A DNA stretch of 64,000 nucleotides from Candidatus Krumholzibacteriota bacterium (GTDB lineage Bacteria; Krumholzibacteriota; Krumholzibacteriia; Krumholzibacteriales; Krumholzibacteriaceae). Under the pieces are notes generated by a model that worked only from the letters and a program-made list of their open reading frames with translations, made no database searches and was not told where the DNA came from. Below are positions 7,942 through 15,114 of this stretch, piece after piece (positions within the stretch are counted from its first letter, which is position 1; every line of letters begins with the position of its first letter). Made by a program: the position numbers and the translations under genes. The DNA lies in contig JAFGBF010000029.1 of the NCBI GenBank assembly GCA_016933255.1, positions 1 to 64,000 on the forward strand, written 5' to 3'.

Positions 7942-8060
7942 ATAACGTTTTATTCCCGTGGAAAAATGCTGGGTTAATTGTCCCAAAAGCCAAATGGGTT
8001 TGCGAGTGAAAAGTTCGTGATTTGTGCTTATGGGGTTGTTACTGCGTATGTGTAGTTCGC
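7942..8060 (-). other. attI-like half site and recombinase-array spacer
   Basis: Reading leftward, the sequence AAAACGTTATGCG joins non-cassette DNA to cassette C7. The junction has GTTAT like every cassette start but no 160-bp attC body, so it behaves as the insertion site. The 110-base spacer to the recombinase stop holds no gene; AACCCA occurs twice in array orientation (near 7967 and 8005), possibly accessory binding sites. The role is inferred from position. Confidence 0.6.
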
Positions 8061-8906
8061 TTAACCTCCCAATCTGACCATGCGGTCGAGCGGGGACACT
8101 ATGCGTGCAATATCCTTCCTCGAGACATGAGTGTAGATTTCGGTCGTTTTTGAGCTTTTGTGTCCCAACAGTTCCTGAATATACCTTAAATCGGTCCCGT
8201 TTTCAAGAAGATGCGTGGCAAAACTGTGCCTGAGCGTGTGGGTACTGATCTTCTTGCTGATACCTGAGCGCGCGGAAGCCCTTGCTATCAGATTCTGTAC
8301 ACTTCTTGGAGAAATATGCCTCTGCTCAACTTGTCCGGGAAAAAGCCAGCTGCCGGGACGATAGCTTCGGATATAATCTCTCAGCACATCGAGTGCTACC
8401 TGGGAAAGGATCGTGTAGCGGTCCTTACGGCCCTTCCCGCCCCGGACATGTATCAGGTACCTGCAGGAATCTATATCGCCCGGCTTGAGGCTTACTACTT
8501 CGCTTAATCTTAATCCTGCCGAATATGTCACCATCATTATTGCCAGGTGTTTTCGATTCTTGACTACGGCAAAAAGCCGCTGCACTTCTTCCATACTCAA
8601 CACCGACGGCAGTTTTCGCGCCCTTTTGGGCCTCGGCAGGTCCCGTATCACAAATGATTTCCCAAGCACCCGCTCATAAAAGAACTTGAGCGCGCTGACT
8701 GCCTGATTATGATACGAGATCGAGACCATCTTCGTCTCTGTCAGGTAAAGCAGGTATGCTTCGATCTCCTTTTTCCCCAATTCGAGCGGACTGCGCATGA
8801 AAAAGGCAACATAGCTGGTTATGTGTTGAAGATAATTCTTTTCGGTCTGCCGGCTGTATCCGCGAAGGCGCATCTGCCTCCGCATCTCTTCCCTGAGCTT
8901 TCCCAT
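8061..8906 (-). CDS. Tyrosine recombinase of the integron-like array
   Basis: A protein of about 281 residues. The N-terminal SAM-like core-binding domain (REEMRRQMRLRGYSRQTEKNY) resembles IntI/XerC. The catalytic domain has all six residues: R in GLRLSEV, K in GGKGRKDR, H and R in HTLRHSF, H in LLGHKS, Y in IYTHVS. The end IVSPLD matches the RSPLD end of IntI proteins. Between the lysine hairpin and HTLRH there are only about 50 residues, with no sign of the roughly 20-residue insertion that defines integron integrases, so by sequence it sits between XerC/D and IntI. ATG 8906 is chosen over a longer frame (9026) because of GAGAGAAGGG upstream and because the extra N-terminus is unlike the family. 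It reads toward the array, as in integrons with same-direction intI. Confidence 0.85.
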   Translation of the reverse strand: MGKLREEMRRQMRLRGYSRQTEKNYLQHITSYVAFFMRSPLELGKKEIEAYLLYLTETKMVSISYHNQAVSALKFFYERVLGKSFVIRDLPRPKRARKLPSVLSMEEVQRLFAVVKNRKHLAIMMVTYSAGLRLSEVVSLKPGDIDSCRYLIHVRGGKGRKDRYTILSQVALDVLRDYIRSYRPGSWLFPGQVEQRHISPRSVQNLIARASARSGISKKISTHTLRHSFATHLLENGTDLRYIQELLGHKSSKTTEIYTHVSRKDIARIVSPLDRMVRLGG

Positions 8907-8972
8907 TTTCCCATCCCTTCTCTCCCCACACCACACAAATGGAAACACCCTGTTCCCTTTCAGTACCGGCTG

Positions 8973-9001
8973 ATTGTATACCACTCTGCCGCAGCAATCA
9001 A
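8973..9001 (-). promoter_or_regulatory. Sigma70-type promoter of the recombinase gene
   Basis: On the minus strand TTGATT (8996-9001) and TACAAT (8973-8978) are 17 bases apart, with about 60 bases of leader to ATG 8906. No LexA-type CTG-N10-CAG box is visible. Confidence 0.6.
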
Positions 9002-9078
9002 GATGTAACCTACAAGAAACTATCACATTGCGATTGCTCGTGTTTATAAGATCTGGTGAGGATTAATAACAAATAATT

Positions 9079-9792
9079 TTAGAAGCGGTAAGATATGCGA
9101 CTTTCAAAATCAAAGGTACTTGAAGTAAGCGGAGGCTCAAGTACTATAGAACGGATGTCGGCGGGAGCACCGAATCGAAATGCATTTCTGTACAAGCCTA
9201 TATCCAGAAACCACTGTTGTGTCAGGTAAACCGACAGGCCAAAGCCAAATGCCCATTTCGTACCCGCAAAGGGTCACGTATCCACTTCAAGATCATCATC
9301 CAAGTCGAAATCGAATCCCGTGAATCCCATGGTCCCCTTAAAATAGGGCTGGACGCGGCAGTCAGCATAGAAATGCCAGGAGAGGCTGGCGCCGACATCC
9401 CATAAAACGCCCTCGCCCGGCAATCCTGCCCATAAACCGTCGTGGCTCGACCGAACGCAATAGAACTCGGCGCCAAGAGCATTTCTGAGGTTCCGCCCAA
9501 GTCGCCTTTTCACTCCCAGAGCCGCACCAAAACCCGGGCCGGGGTTTACTTCCGGAACCAGAAGAACGAGGCCCGCCCCTTCGAAAAAAGTCAGTCCGTC
9601 AAAATCGCCTCTCAATTGAGGTCTGGAAACGGAAAATGATAGAAAGACTTCCAATTCGGAATAACTGAGAGATTCTTTGTTTCGGCCGGGCTCGCCCTCA
9701 AAGACTGCGTCATGGCCATACCCAGCTGCCTCGGCACAGAAAGCGCCCAGGATCACCATTACTACCGTTGGCATATACAACCAGAGACGCAT
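9079..9792 (-). pseudogene. Outer-membrane beta-barrel protein interrupted by TGA
   Basis: From ATG 9792 the protein starts with a signal peptide (MRLWLYMPTVVMVILGAFCAEA) and barrel strands, and stops at TGA 9274-9276 after DLDDDLEVDT. The same frame continues for 64 codons (PFAGTKWAFGFGLSVYLTQQ...) and ends ESRISYRF at TAA 9079, the aromatic C-terminus expected of an outer-membrane barrel. The intact gene would therefore be 237 codons with one nonsense codon. It may be a recent pseudogene or a sequencing error. Selenocysteine is unlikely in a surface barrel at this place, and I see only a 4-bp hairpin after the TGA. Confidence 0.7.
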
Positions 9793-9941
9793 AAATACTG
9801 CTTTCGATATTCCGGGCGTCATGCCCTGTGGGTCACGGCTCGCATTCTTTAAGCCGGCCTTGTCCCCCTGATCATATCTCGGCGAACATAACAGCAAGCC
9901 GCAGACAAAAACCGACAAGGTACTATTACTCTACACTCGCG

Positions 9942-10502
9942 CTACTTTAGCGAAAATCCGGACCGGCCGACTACATCTCCCAGAACCCGGTACTCGCCGT
10001 TGACATATACGATCAGCGGCAGATCGGTCAGATCGAGTTTGCCGTCGGTCACCAGGTCGGCAGAAGCTTGTTTTGCGACCACCTCTCCGATAAACATATG
10101 ATGCACGCCCAGCTCAAGCACTTCGCGCAGTTCGCACTCTATATTGACCGGGCACTCGGCGACGAGCGGCGCCTCGACTTTACTGGCGGGAATAGCCGTC
10201 AGTCCCGCCCGCTCGAATTTGTCCCCGTCTTTTCCTGAAATCACTCCGCAGAGATCGACCTGGCGGGTCAGCTCTACAGTCGGAACATTGACGGTAAAAC
10301 AGCCGCTTTCTTTTATCATCCGGTATGAGTGCCGGCCCGGGCGGATCGATACGTGTATCATCTCCGGGCTGGAACAATCGACTCCGCACCACGCGATCGT
10401 CAGCAGGTTATAACCCAGTTTCTCATGGGCACAGGCGACCAGTACGACCGGTACGGGCGCCAGGATCAGCGGAGTCTGAACCTGCAACTTTTTACTATCC
10501 AT
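9942..10502 (-). CDS. Flavin reductase-like domain protein (flavoredoxin type)
   Basis: A 186-residue protein of the FMN-binding split-barrel flavin reductase family. Characteristic segments are PVPVVLVAC (phosphate-binding strand), GYNLLTIAWCGVDCSSPEMIHVSIRPGRHSYRMIKESGCFTVNVP, and ELGVHHMFIGEVV near residue 140. It is cytoplasmic and expected to bind FMN and pass electrons to flavin or to a redox partner. It lies 37 bases after the selenocysteine peroxiredoxin gene in the same direction, so it is probably co-transcribed and could take part in the same peroxide/thiol system; that link is inferred. Confidence 0.85.
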   Translation of the reverse strand: MDSKKLQVQTPLILAPVPVVLVACAHEKLGYNLLTIAWCGVDCSSPEMIHVSIRPGRHSYRMIKESGCFTVNVPTVELTRQVDLCGVISGKDGDKFERAGLTAIPASKVEAPLVAECPVNIECELREVLELGVHHMFIGEVVAKQASADLVTDGKLDLTDLPLIVYVNGEYRVLGDVVGRSGFSLK

Positions 10503-10539
10503 CCGATCATATCCCCTAGATCCTGCTTGTGAGCAGAAC

Positions 10540-11262
10540 CTAATCGTCCACAGCGATATCGGTCTTCCAGACCTCCCACACCTTTCCTACTAGGTCCGGG
10601 CCTGGTTTGAGAGTCATCTTGCCGGGCTTCCAGCCGGATGGCGTGGCCTCGGTCCCCTTGCTCTTGCGTACAAGCTGAAAAGCCTCTATCTGCCGAAGGG
10701 TCTCTGAAACGTTTCGGCCTACAGGCGGCGTCAGGACCTCATATCCCTGTATAATGCCGTCAGGGTCAATAATGAATCTGCCTCTGTTCTCAACACCGGC
10801 ATCCTCATTATATACGCCGAGGGAAGTCCCTACTTTTCCGCCGCCGTCCGAAAGCATTGCGTAGGGGACTCCTCCTTTGACCATCTTGGAGAGCTCATTT
10901 TCGTTCCACATCTTGTGCACGAAGACGCTGTCGACGCTCATCGACAGGACTTCGACACCAAGCTCCTGAAATTTAGGGTAATTATCGGCGACCGCCGATA
11001 TTTCTGTCGCTCAGACAAAGGTGAAGTCGCCAGGATAGAGGCATAAGACTACCCACTTTCCAAGATAGTCAGAGAGCTTCACGCTGGTAAACTCACCTTT
11101 GTGATACGCGGGAGCTACGAAGTCGGGCGCTGGTTTTCCCACCTGTACCATTCTTTGAACCTCCTTTAATATCTGAGGCGTTCCATCTTCCGGTATTTTT
11201 TCCGGCTGGCCGACCGGGCCCCCGGTAGGACGAGCACAGCCGACCTGTTTCTTCTCAGCCAC
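10540..11262 (-). CDS. Selenocysteine-containing peroxiredoxin (PrxU type)
   Basis: A 240-codon AhpC/Prx-like protein read through an in-frame TGA at 11011-11013. Residues before it end YPGDFTFV and those after it start ATEISAVA. In ordinary peroxiredoxins this place reads DFTFVCPTE, with C the peroxidatic cysteine, so the TGA sits exactly at the catalytic residue (codon 84). The frame continues without further stops through [21 protein letters not shown] and a normal C-terminus. A SECIS-like hairpin starts 11 bases after the TGA. No cysteine follows the Sec residue, so it would work as a 1-Cys-type enzyme reduced by an outside thiol such as thioredoxin. Start is GTG 11262, with GGAGGCAG upstream. 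Two separate genes or a nonsense mutation is much less likely given the exact position. Confidence 0.9.
10983..11000 (-). promoter_or_regulatory. Bacterial SECIS element
   Basis: Eleven or so bases after the UGA, TATCGGC-GGTC-GCCGATA forms a perfect 7-bp stem with a GGUC apical loop. The loop starts about 17 bases past the UGA, within the spacing known for bacterial SECIS, and GGUC is the loop bound by SelB in E. coli fdhF. Confidence 0.8.
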
Positions 11263-11301
11263 TATCTGCCTCCATTCTGATAGAGCTTTCTCATCGATCG
11301 G

Positions 11302-11330
11302 ATGCTATCAATGTTTGTATATTTTTTCAA
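11302..11330 (-). promoter_or_regulatory. Sigma70-type promoter of the Sec-peroxiredoxin gene
   Basis: On the minus strand TTGAAA (11325-11330) is 17 bases from TAGCAT (11302-11307), with about 35 bases from there to the GTG start at 11262. Confidence 0.5.
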
Positions 11331-11394
11331 CGATTATCCGGACTCGCCGCAGATAGCTGTTTTTTTGACTGTGCTCTGCCGATCCTGGTCTTTT

Positions 11395-12768
11395 TCAGGG
11401 TTTCACGCGGTTCATATTCCAATCAAGAGTCAGCAGTTCGGCAGGCATCGCCCCTGGCTGCGGACCGTGGTCAAACATATCGCCGATCGGAGCGCTGTCG
11501 AGACTGACATCGACTGGCACCAGGGAACCAGCCAACGTTCCGGCAGGAGCTCCGGCCCTGGCTGCGATTATTCCCTCTTTTTCCAATAGCGGCACCGAAG
11601 GCATGAGCCGATCGATGAGTTCCCGGCGCATATCCTCCGCGGCCGAACTGTCTCCGCAATCTTCATAAAGCCCGATCGCCCTGACGAAATATCCGGGGCG
11701 CGCGGGATCGAAACGGATCGCGGCGAGCGAGAACTTGAGAGGGATTATTTTCATCCCCTCGCCTCTGGTGATAGCCGCGCCGATGTCGAGCGCTTCTGCG
11801 ATCTCGGCTGGTTTTGAAAGAATCGAAAAAGCTATTACAGAGAAAAGAAGGGCTGCCGACGCCCAGTTGCTTCGATAGACCATTTTCCTGCTCGAAGCCA
11901 GGCTGGCAAGGCGCACACCGTTCAGCGCCTGCACGATCCAGACCAGCCCGCCCAGAGCCACGATCACGCCCGAACTGATCAATGCATACTCGAGAGTGTC
12001 AGGCCTTACGGCAAAAGCTCCTGCGTGCAGGTTGAAATTCCACAACCAAAATGCTTTCGAAAGCAGCAGCAGGGAGATAATGGTCATGCATACCATCCAC
12101 AGGACAGCAACAGCCTGTCTCGAGCGCCCGTTGATAAACAGCCCCATGCCCGGGAATGCCATGCCGAGGAGGCCCGCTGCCAACGGCCCCCTGATCCAAT
12201 CCGGCATGCGTTTCATCCTTGGAGACCCGTACTGCCTTATAAGCCTGATACCCTTTGTCCATGCTGAAAACCAGGCTATGACTGCTGCCACCGCAACCAG
12301 AAGTGCCGCCACGCCGGCGGGATTTTTCTGTGTGGACCAGTCGGAGAGGCCGATCCACATGCAGAAGGCGATTATCCCGAGTATCACGCTTGATAATGAT
12401 ATAGCGATCCATAACCTGCTCTCTCGCCCTCTGCCGACGGTAAGCACTGACAGCGGCCCCGCTAGGTACGAAAACACCAGAGAAAAGCCGGATTGGCCGG
12501 ACTTTTTACGCGAAGGTGCCCTCGTCTGCATAGGCGCACTCATTTTCGTCTCCGGCTGTGTCCCGGTCTGCGTTTTTTTTCGGGACCGCGGAGTTCTCCT
12601 GCTTTTCTGTTTCGTTTTTTTTGACGGCTGCAGATACTTTGGAAGTTCCTTCCCGTCTTCTCCTACATTGACAGGCTTGCCAGAGCCTGGCCTCTCAGCG
12701 GCGGTATTCGCGCTGCCTGGATCGATGACGTATACTTTATTAAGCGAATTTTTGTTAGGGCCGACCAT
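11395..12768 (-). CDS. Multi-pass membrane protein of unknown function
   Basis: A 457-residue protein. Residues 1-95 are hydrophilic and basic (QPSKKTKQKSRRTPRSRKK), likely cytoplasmic. About six membrane segments follow between residues 95 and 330 (for example IAISLSSVILGIIAFCMWIGL, AALLVAVAAVIAWFSAW, AVAVLWMVCMTIISLLLL). A soluble C-terminal part has ARPGYFVRAIGLYEDCGDSSAAEDMRRELIDRLMP, suggesting a short TPR-like helical hairpin. I do not recognise the family. It may precede the peroxiredoxin gene in transcription but is 130 bases away, and that gene has its own promoter. Confidence 0.65.
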   Translation of the reverse strand: MVGPNKNSLNKVYVIDPGSANTAAERPGSGKPVNVGEDGKELPKYLQPSKKTKQKSRRTPRSRKKTQTGTQPETKMSAPMQTRAPSRKKSGQSGFSLVFSYLAGPLSVLTVGRGRESRLWIAISLSSVILGIIAFCMWIGLSDWSTQKNPAGVAALLVAVAAVIAWFSAWTKGIRLIRQYGSPRMKRMPDWIRGPLAAGLLGMAFPGMGLFINGRSRQAVAVLWMVCMTIISLLLLSKAFWLWNFNLHAGAFAVRPDTLEYALISSGVIVALGGLVWIVQALNGVRLASLASSRKMVYRSNWASAALLFSVIAFSILSKPAEIAEALDIGAAITRGEGMKIIPLKFSLAAIRFDPARPGYFVRAIGLYEDCGDSSAAEDMRRELIDRLMPSVPLLEKEGIIAARAGAPAGTLAGSLVPVDVSLDSAPIGDMFDHGPQPGAMPAELLTLDWNMNRVKP

Positions 12769-13115
12769 CGTTTCTCCTTCTGCTGCCAGTAGCCAAAACG
12801 GCAGAATCCTAATAGCACGCAGGAGAGAATTGATTGAACATAGTACTGCCGAGGGATGGTCTGCGCAAATTCCGTGCCCGGTTCCGAAGCAGTCAAAACG
12901 CTGCAGGGACTATAGTAAACAACGACTGCAGTACGGGTAAAAACGGGAAATCACTAAGGACTTCGGGGCCGGCATTTTTTCGTTCCGTGGCTTCCTGATC
13001 AGGAATATCGAAACAGGAAGGAGCGTTCAAACCTGCAACCCTGGCTCCTATCCTGCCCGATGAAATATGCTGTCTTTGTATTGGAGGGTTTTAGAAAAAA
13101 ACAATTTATCTGCCA
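12769..13115. other. Intergenic region
   Basis: About 350 bases between two leftward genes. It contains two copies of GACTGCAG/GCTGCAGGGACT near 12900-12930 and an A-tract near 13095 downstream of the AOX-like gene. I see no gene, RNA or clear terminator. Confidence 0.5.
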
Positions 13116-13796
13116 CTATAAGACTGCCGGCAACTCCGGCATCCCTTCATACTTTACGACTGAATCCTTTTGACCGCAAAAGACAAGGCTGTTATTCATA
13201 TGGTCGCGTTCGTCCAGCCCGATGCGTCTGAAGACATCTCCCCAACTCTGAAATTCCCCGTAGCCCTTTACCAGAGCCGAATCGGCCGGCTGCGCGTCCC
13301 ATTCAGGGTGCTGTTCGACAAATTCTGCATAGACATGTTCGGCGTGATCCTCGAATTCAGCGTTAAACAAAAACGCGCGCACGATATTTAAGGCTGCAAG
13401 CGTGCGCGATATCAATATATAGGAACTTACCATTAAAAAAGGAATGACCGGGGAGAGATACCAAGGATCTTTGACATTATCCTTTCTCATCTTCTCGTTG
13501 ATGACCAGCAGGTGCCAGTACTCATTGTCCTGCGCCTGCCTTCCCCACAGCATGATCTCGCGCGCTCTCTGGACAGTTCTTTTATCCCGATATTTACGCG
13601 TCATCCTTCCATACTGCCTGGCCTCCCAGGCTCTGTACGGTATGCTTGCCAGAGTCTCGATAAGCTTCGCCTTGGCAAGAGTGGTCTTTTTTCCGGTGAC
13701 GAGATCCATCGAGAAAAAGAACAGCTTTGCCAGGGTGGAATACTTGCGCCTCGGCCTCGCGAGGGATGCCTTTTGTTCTTTCTTTAGATCTATCAT
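13116..13796 (-). CDS. Alternative oxidase-like diiron protein
   Basis: A 226-residue protein with the spacing of carboxylate diiron residues seen in alternative oxidases: LIETLASIPYRAWEARQ (first E, as LETVAAVPG in AOX), AQDNEYWHLLVINEK (NExxH), EFEDHAEHVYAEFVE (third helix E) and LDERDHMNN (DExxH). One hydrophobic stretch (YLSPVIPFLMVSSYILISRTLAAL) would dock on the membrane. AOX enzymes oxidise quinol and reduce oxygen to water without pumping protons; a related oxygen- or peroxide-handling role would fit the nearby redox genes. It is shorter and more divergent than plant or proteobacterial AOX, so the activity is uncertain. Confidence 0.7.
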   Translation of the reverse strand: MIDLKKEQKASLARPRRKYSTLAKLFFFSMDLVTGKKTTLAKAKLIETLASIPYRAWEARQYGRMTRKYRDKRTVQRAREIMLWGRQAQDNEYWHLLVINEKMRKDNVKDPWYLSPVIPFLMVSSYILISRTLAALNIVRAFLFNAEFEDHAEHVYAEFVEQHPEWDAQPADSALVKGYGEFQSWGDVFRRIGLDERDHMNNSLVFCGQKDSVVKYEGMPELPAVL

Positions 13797-13831
13797 CTTA
13801 GACCCTTTTTTTGGCCGGGCGCGGCGCCCTC

Positions 13832-14383
13832 TCAGCCTATCATCCCGTGTTCCTGCACATACAGGATCAGACCTTTCAGGCCAGTATAGAATTCGTTTCG
13901 TATTTTTTCGATCTTTAACGCCTCACTGTGATCAAGAACTGCCTCGTCCCGGTCTTTCAGCCTGTCCGGTTCGACCTGGAGCGCATATGAATTTACATGT
14001 CTTTCCCAGAACCATTCCGCGCAACAGAATTGAATGTTTTCAGGATCGATGACAGTGAGCCCCCTTAAAGCCTCCATGAACAGCTTTCCCGCAACGCTGT
14101 TCTCAACACAGAAGGCGATGTAGGCGATCCTGTAAAGGACTCTCTCTATATCTCCTGTAACAGGCAGAGCCTCAAAGCTATGCGGATCCTTCCGGCCGCT
14201 ATAAATAAAATGACCGTAGCAGCACTGAAGCGTAAAACAATAAGGCAGGCTGTTGATCCCTTTGACAATTTCGATAATCGGAGAATCGATCATTCCATCA
14301 TCCAGGCCAGCCAGCGTCTCTCGCCTTTGTGCCTGAAAGTCAGGGTTATCCGCCAAAGCTTTAGGTTCTGTATATGTTTCCAT
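13832..14383 (-). CDS. Conserved hypothetical protein
   Basis: A protein of about 183 residues from METYTEP. The most distinctive part is INSLPYCFTLQCCYGHFIYSG, a Cys-Cys-x-Gly-His stretch that may bind metal or be catalytic, followed by helices ending LILYVQEHGMIG. There is no signal peptide. ATG 14383 is preferred because it begins at the conserved part and avoids overlap with the MgtC gene; a longer frame to 14452 would overlap it by 47 bases. It lies 22 bases after the mgtC-like stop and 35 bases before the AOX-like start, so the three may be one operon. Confidence 0.6.
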   Translation of the reverse strand: METYTEPKALADNPDFQAQRRETLAGLDDGMIDSPIIEIVKGINSLPYCFTLQCCYGHFIYSGRKDPHSFEALPVTGDIERVLYRIAYIAFCVENSVAGKLFMEALRGLTVIDPENIQFCCAEWFWERHVNSYALQVEPDRLKDRDEAVLDHSEALKIEKIRNEFYTGLKGLILYVQEHGMIG

Positions 14384-14405
14384 CCTCACTCGATCTCTAT
14401 CGAGC

Positions 14406-14876
14406 CTAGCCTTCGTCCGGATCCTGCCCATTTGAATTGTTGTCGTAATCACCAGGCTTCAGGTGCACTATCACATGCTCGAGGTACTGGACACCGGAGA
14501 GCACCGCCAACACCACCAATGCTACCGCAATCGCGGCCCAGTGGCGGCCGAACCCGGCTAGAGCCCCTATAGCCGCCAGGATCCAGATCACCGAGGCGGA
14601 GGTAACCCCTCTGATGAGGCCCTCGCGCGCAAGCATGACTCCGGCCCCGATAAACCCGACACCCGTGACCACCTGGCCGAGGACTCGTGTGCCATCCCCT
14701 GTCGGACTCACTACGTCCCGGCCCAAACTGACGAACACCATCGTACCGAGACAGATCAGCATGCTTGTGCGGATACCGGCGGGCTTGCCGCGCAGCTGGC
14801 GCTCTACACCGATTGCGGCTCCGCAGAAACAGGCCACCGCGACCGCAACCCAGAATTCAGACAGGCTCGGATCCAT
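14406..14876 (-). CDS. MgtC/SapB family membrane protein
   Basis: A 156-residue protein with four N-terminal membrane helices. Family motifs are AVACFCGAAIGVERQLRGKPAGIRT (ERQ...PAGIRT), GVGFIGAGVMLAREG and RGVTSASVIW. The tail is soluble, short and acidic. Family members modulate ATP synthase, magnesium transport or stress survival. AGGTAGGTAG precedes ATG 14876. First gene of a likely three-gene leftward operon with the hypothetical and AOX-like genes. Confidence 0.9.
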   Translation of the reverse strand: MDPSLSEFWVAVAVACFCGAAIGVERQLRGKPAGIRTSMLICLGTMVFVSLGRDVVSPTGDGTRVLGQVVTGVGFIGAGVMLAREGLIRGVTSASVIWILAAIGALAGFGRHWAAIAVALVVLAVLSGVQYLEHVIVHLKPGDYDNNSNGQDPDEG

Positions 14877-15114
14877 ATCTACCTACCTTTATCATAGTTA
14901 AATATCGTTCACCAGGCTGCGAGGCTGCAGCTCCGTCTTCTAAAAATCCAGATCAGGGAAAAGCACGATGCCTGCTCCGCATATCACCAGGCAGGTCGAC
15001 TATATCGCGCAATAAAGGCCGATATCCAGCTTTTTCTTAGCGCAACCGCCGCTTCCCCGAGCTGCGCTGCAAGTTGGATTCTGTCAGTCTCTGGAAGATT
15101 GCGGCCCGTCCGGT

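Larger units (their letters stand above)
1..7946 (-). mobile_element. Integron-like gene cassette array (left end outside window)
   Basis: Seven attC-like repeats at 75, 2055, 2966, 3959, 4903, 5836 and 6957 alternate with short AT-rich segments of about 0.75-1.9 kb, each holding one or two genes. Each repeat starts ATAACG and ends GTTAT, matching the RYYYAAC / GTTRRRY core layout of integron attC sites. At 7942 the last segment meets only the simple half ATAACG without the 160-bp body, which marks the recombinase-proximal end as attI-like. Reading leftward, cassettes are C7 (7159 gene) through C1 (242 and 748 genes), then partial C0. All cassette genes but the C2 gene are on the minus strand. 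Base composition differs clearly from the GC-richer backbone after 9 kb. The layout is seen directly; its activity is inferred. Confidence 0.85.

Noticed and set aside
8282..8507. Plus-strand frames inside the recombinase gene
   Set aside because: They are antisense shadows without a ribosome site.
9250..9276. Selenocysteine at the TGA in the outer-membrane gene
   Set aside because: The following hairpin ACCC-TTTGC-GGGT is only 4 bp and starts within the stop codon region. The context is a barrel strand, not a redox site.
12663..12940. Overlapping frames on both strands at the start of the membrane-protein gene
   Set aside because: They shadow the 457-residue membrane protein and its upstream region, and show no family features.
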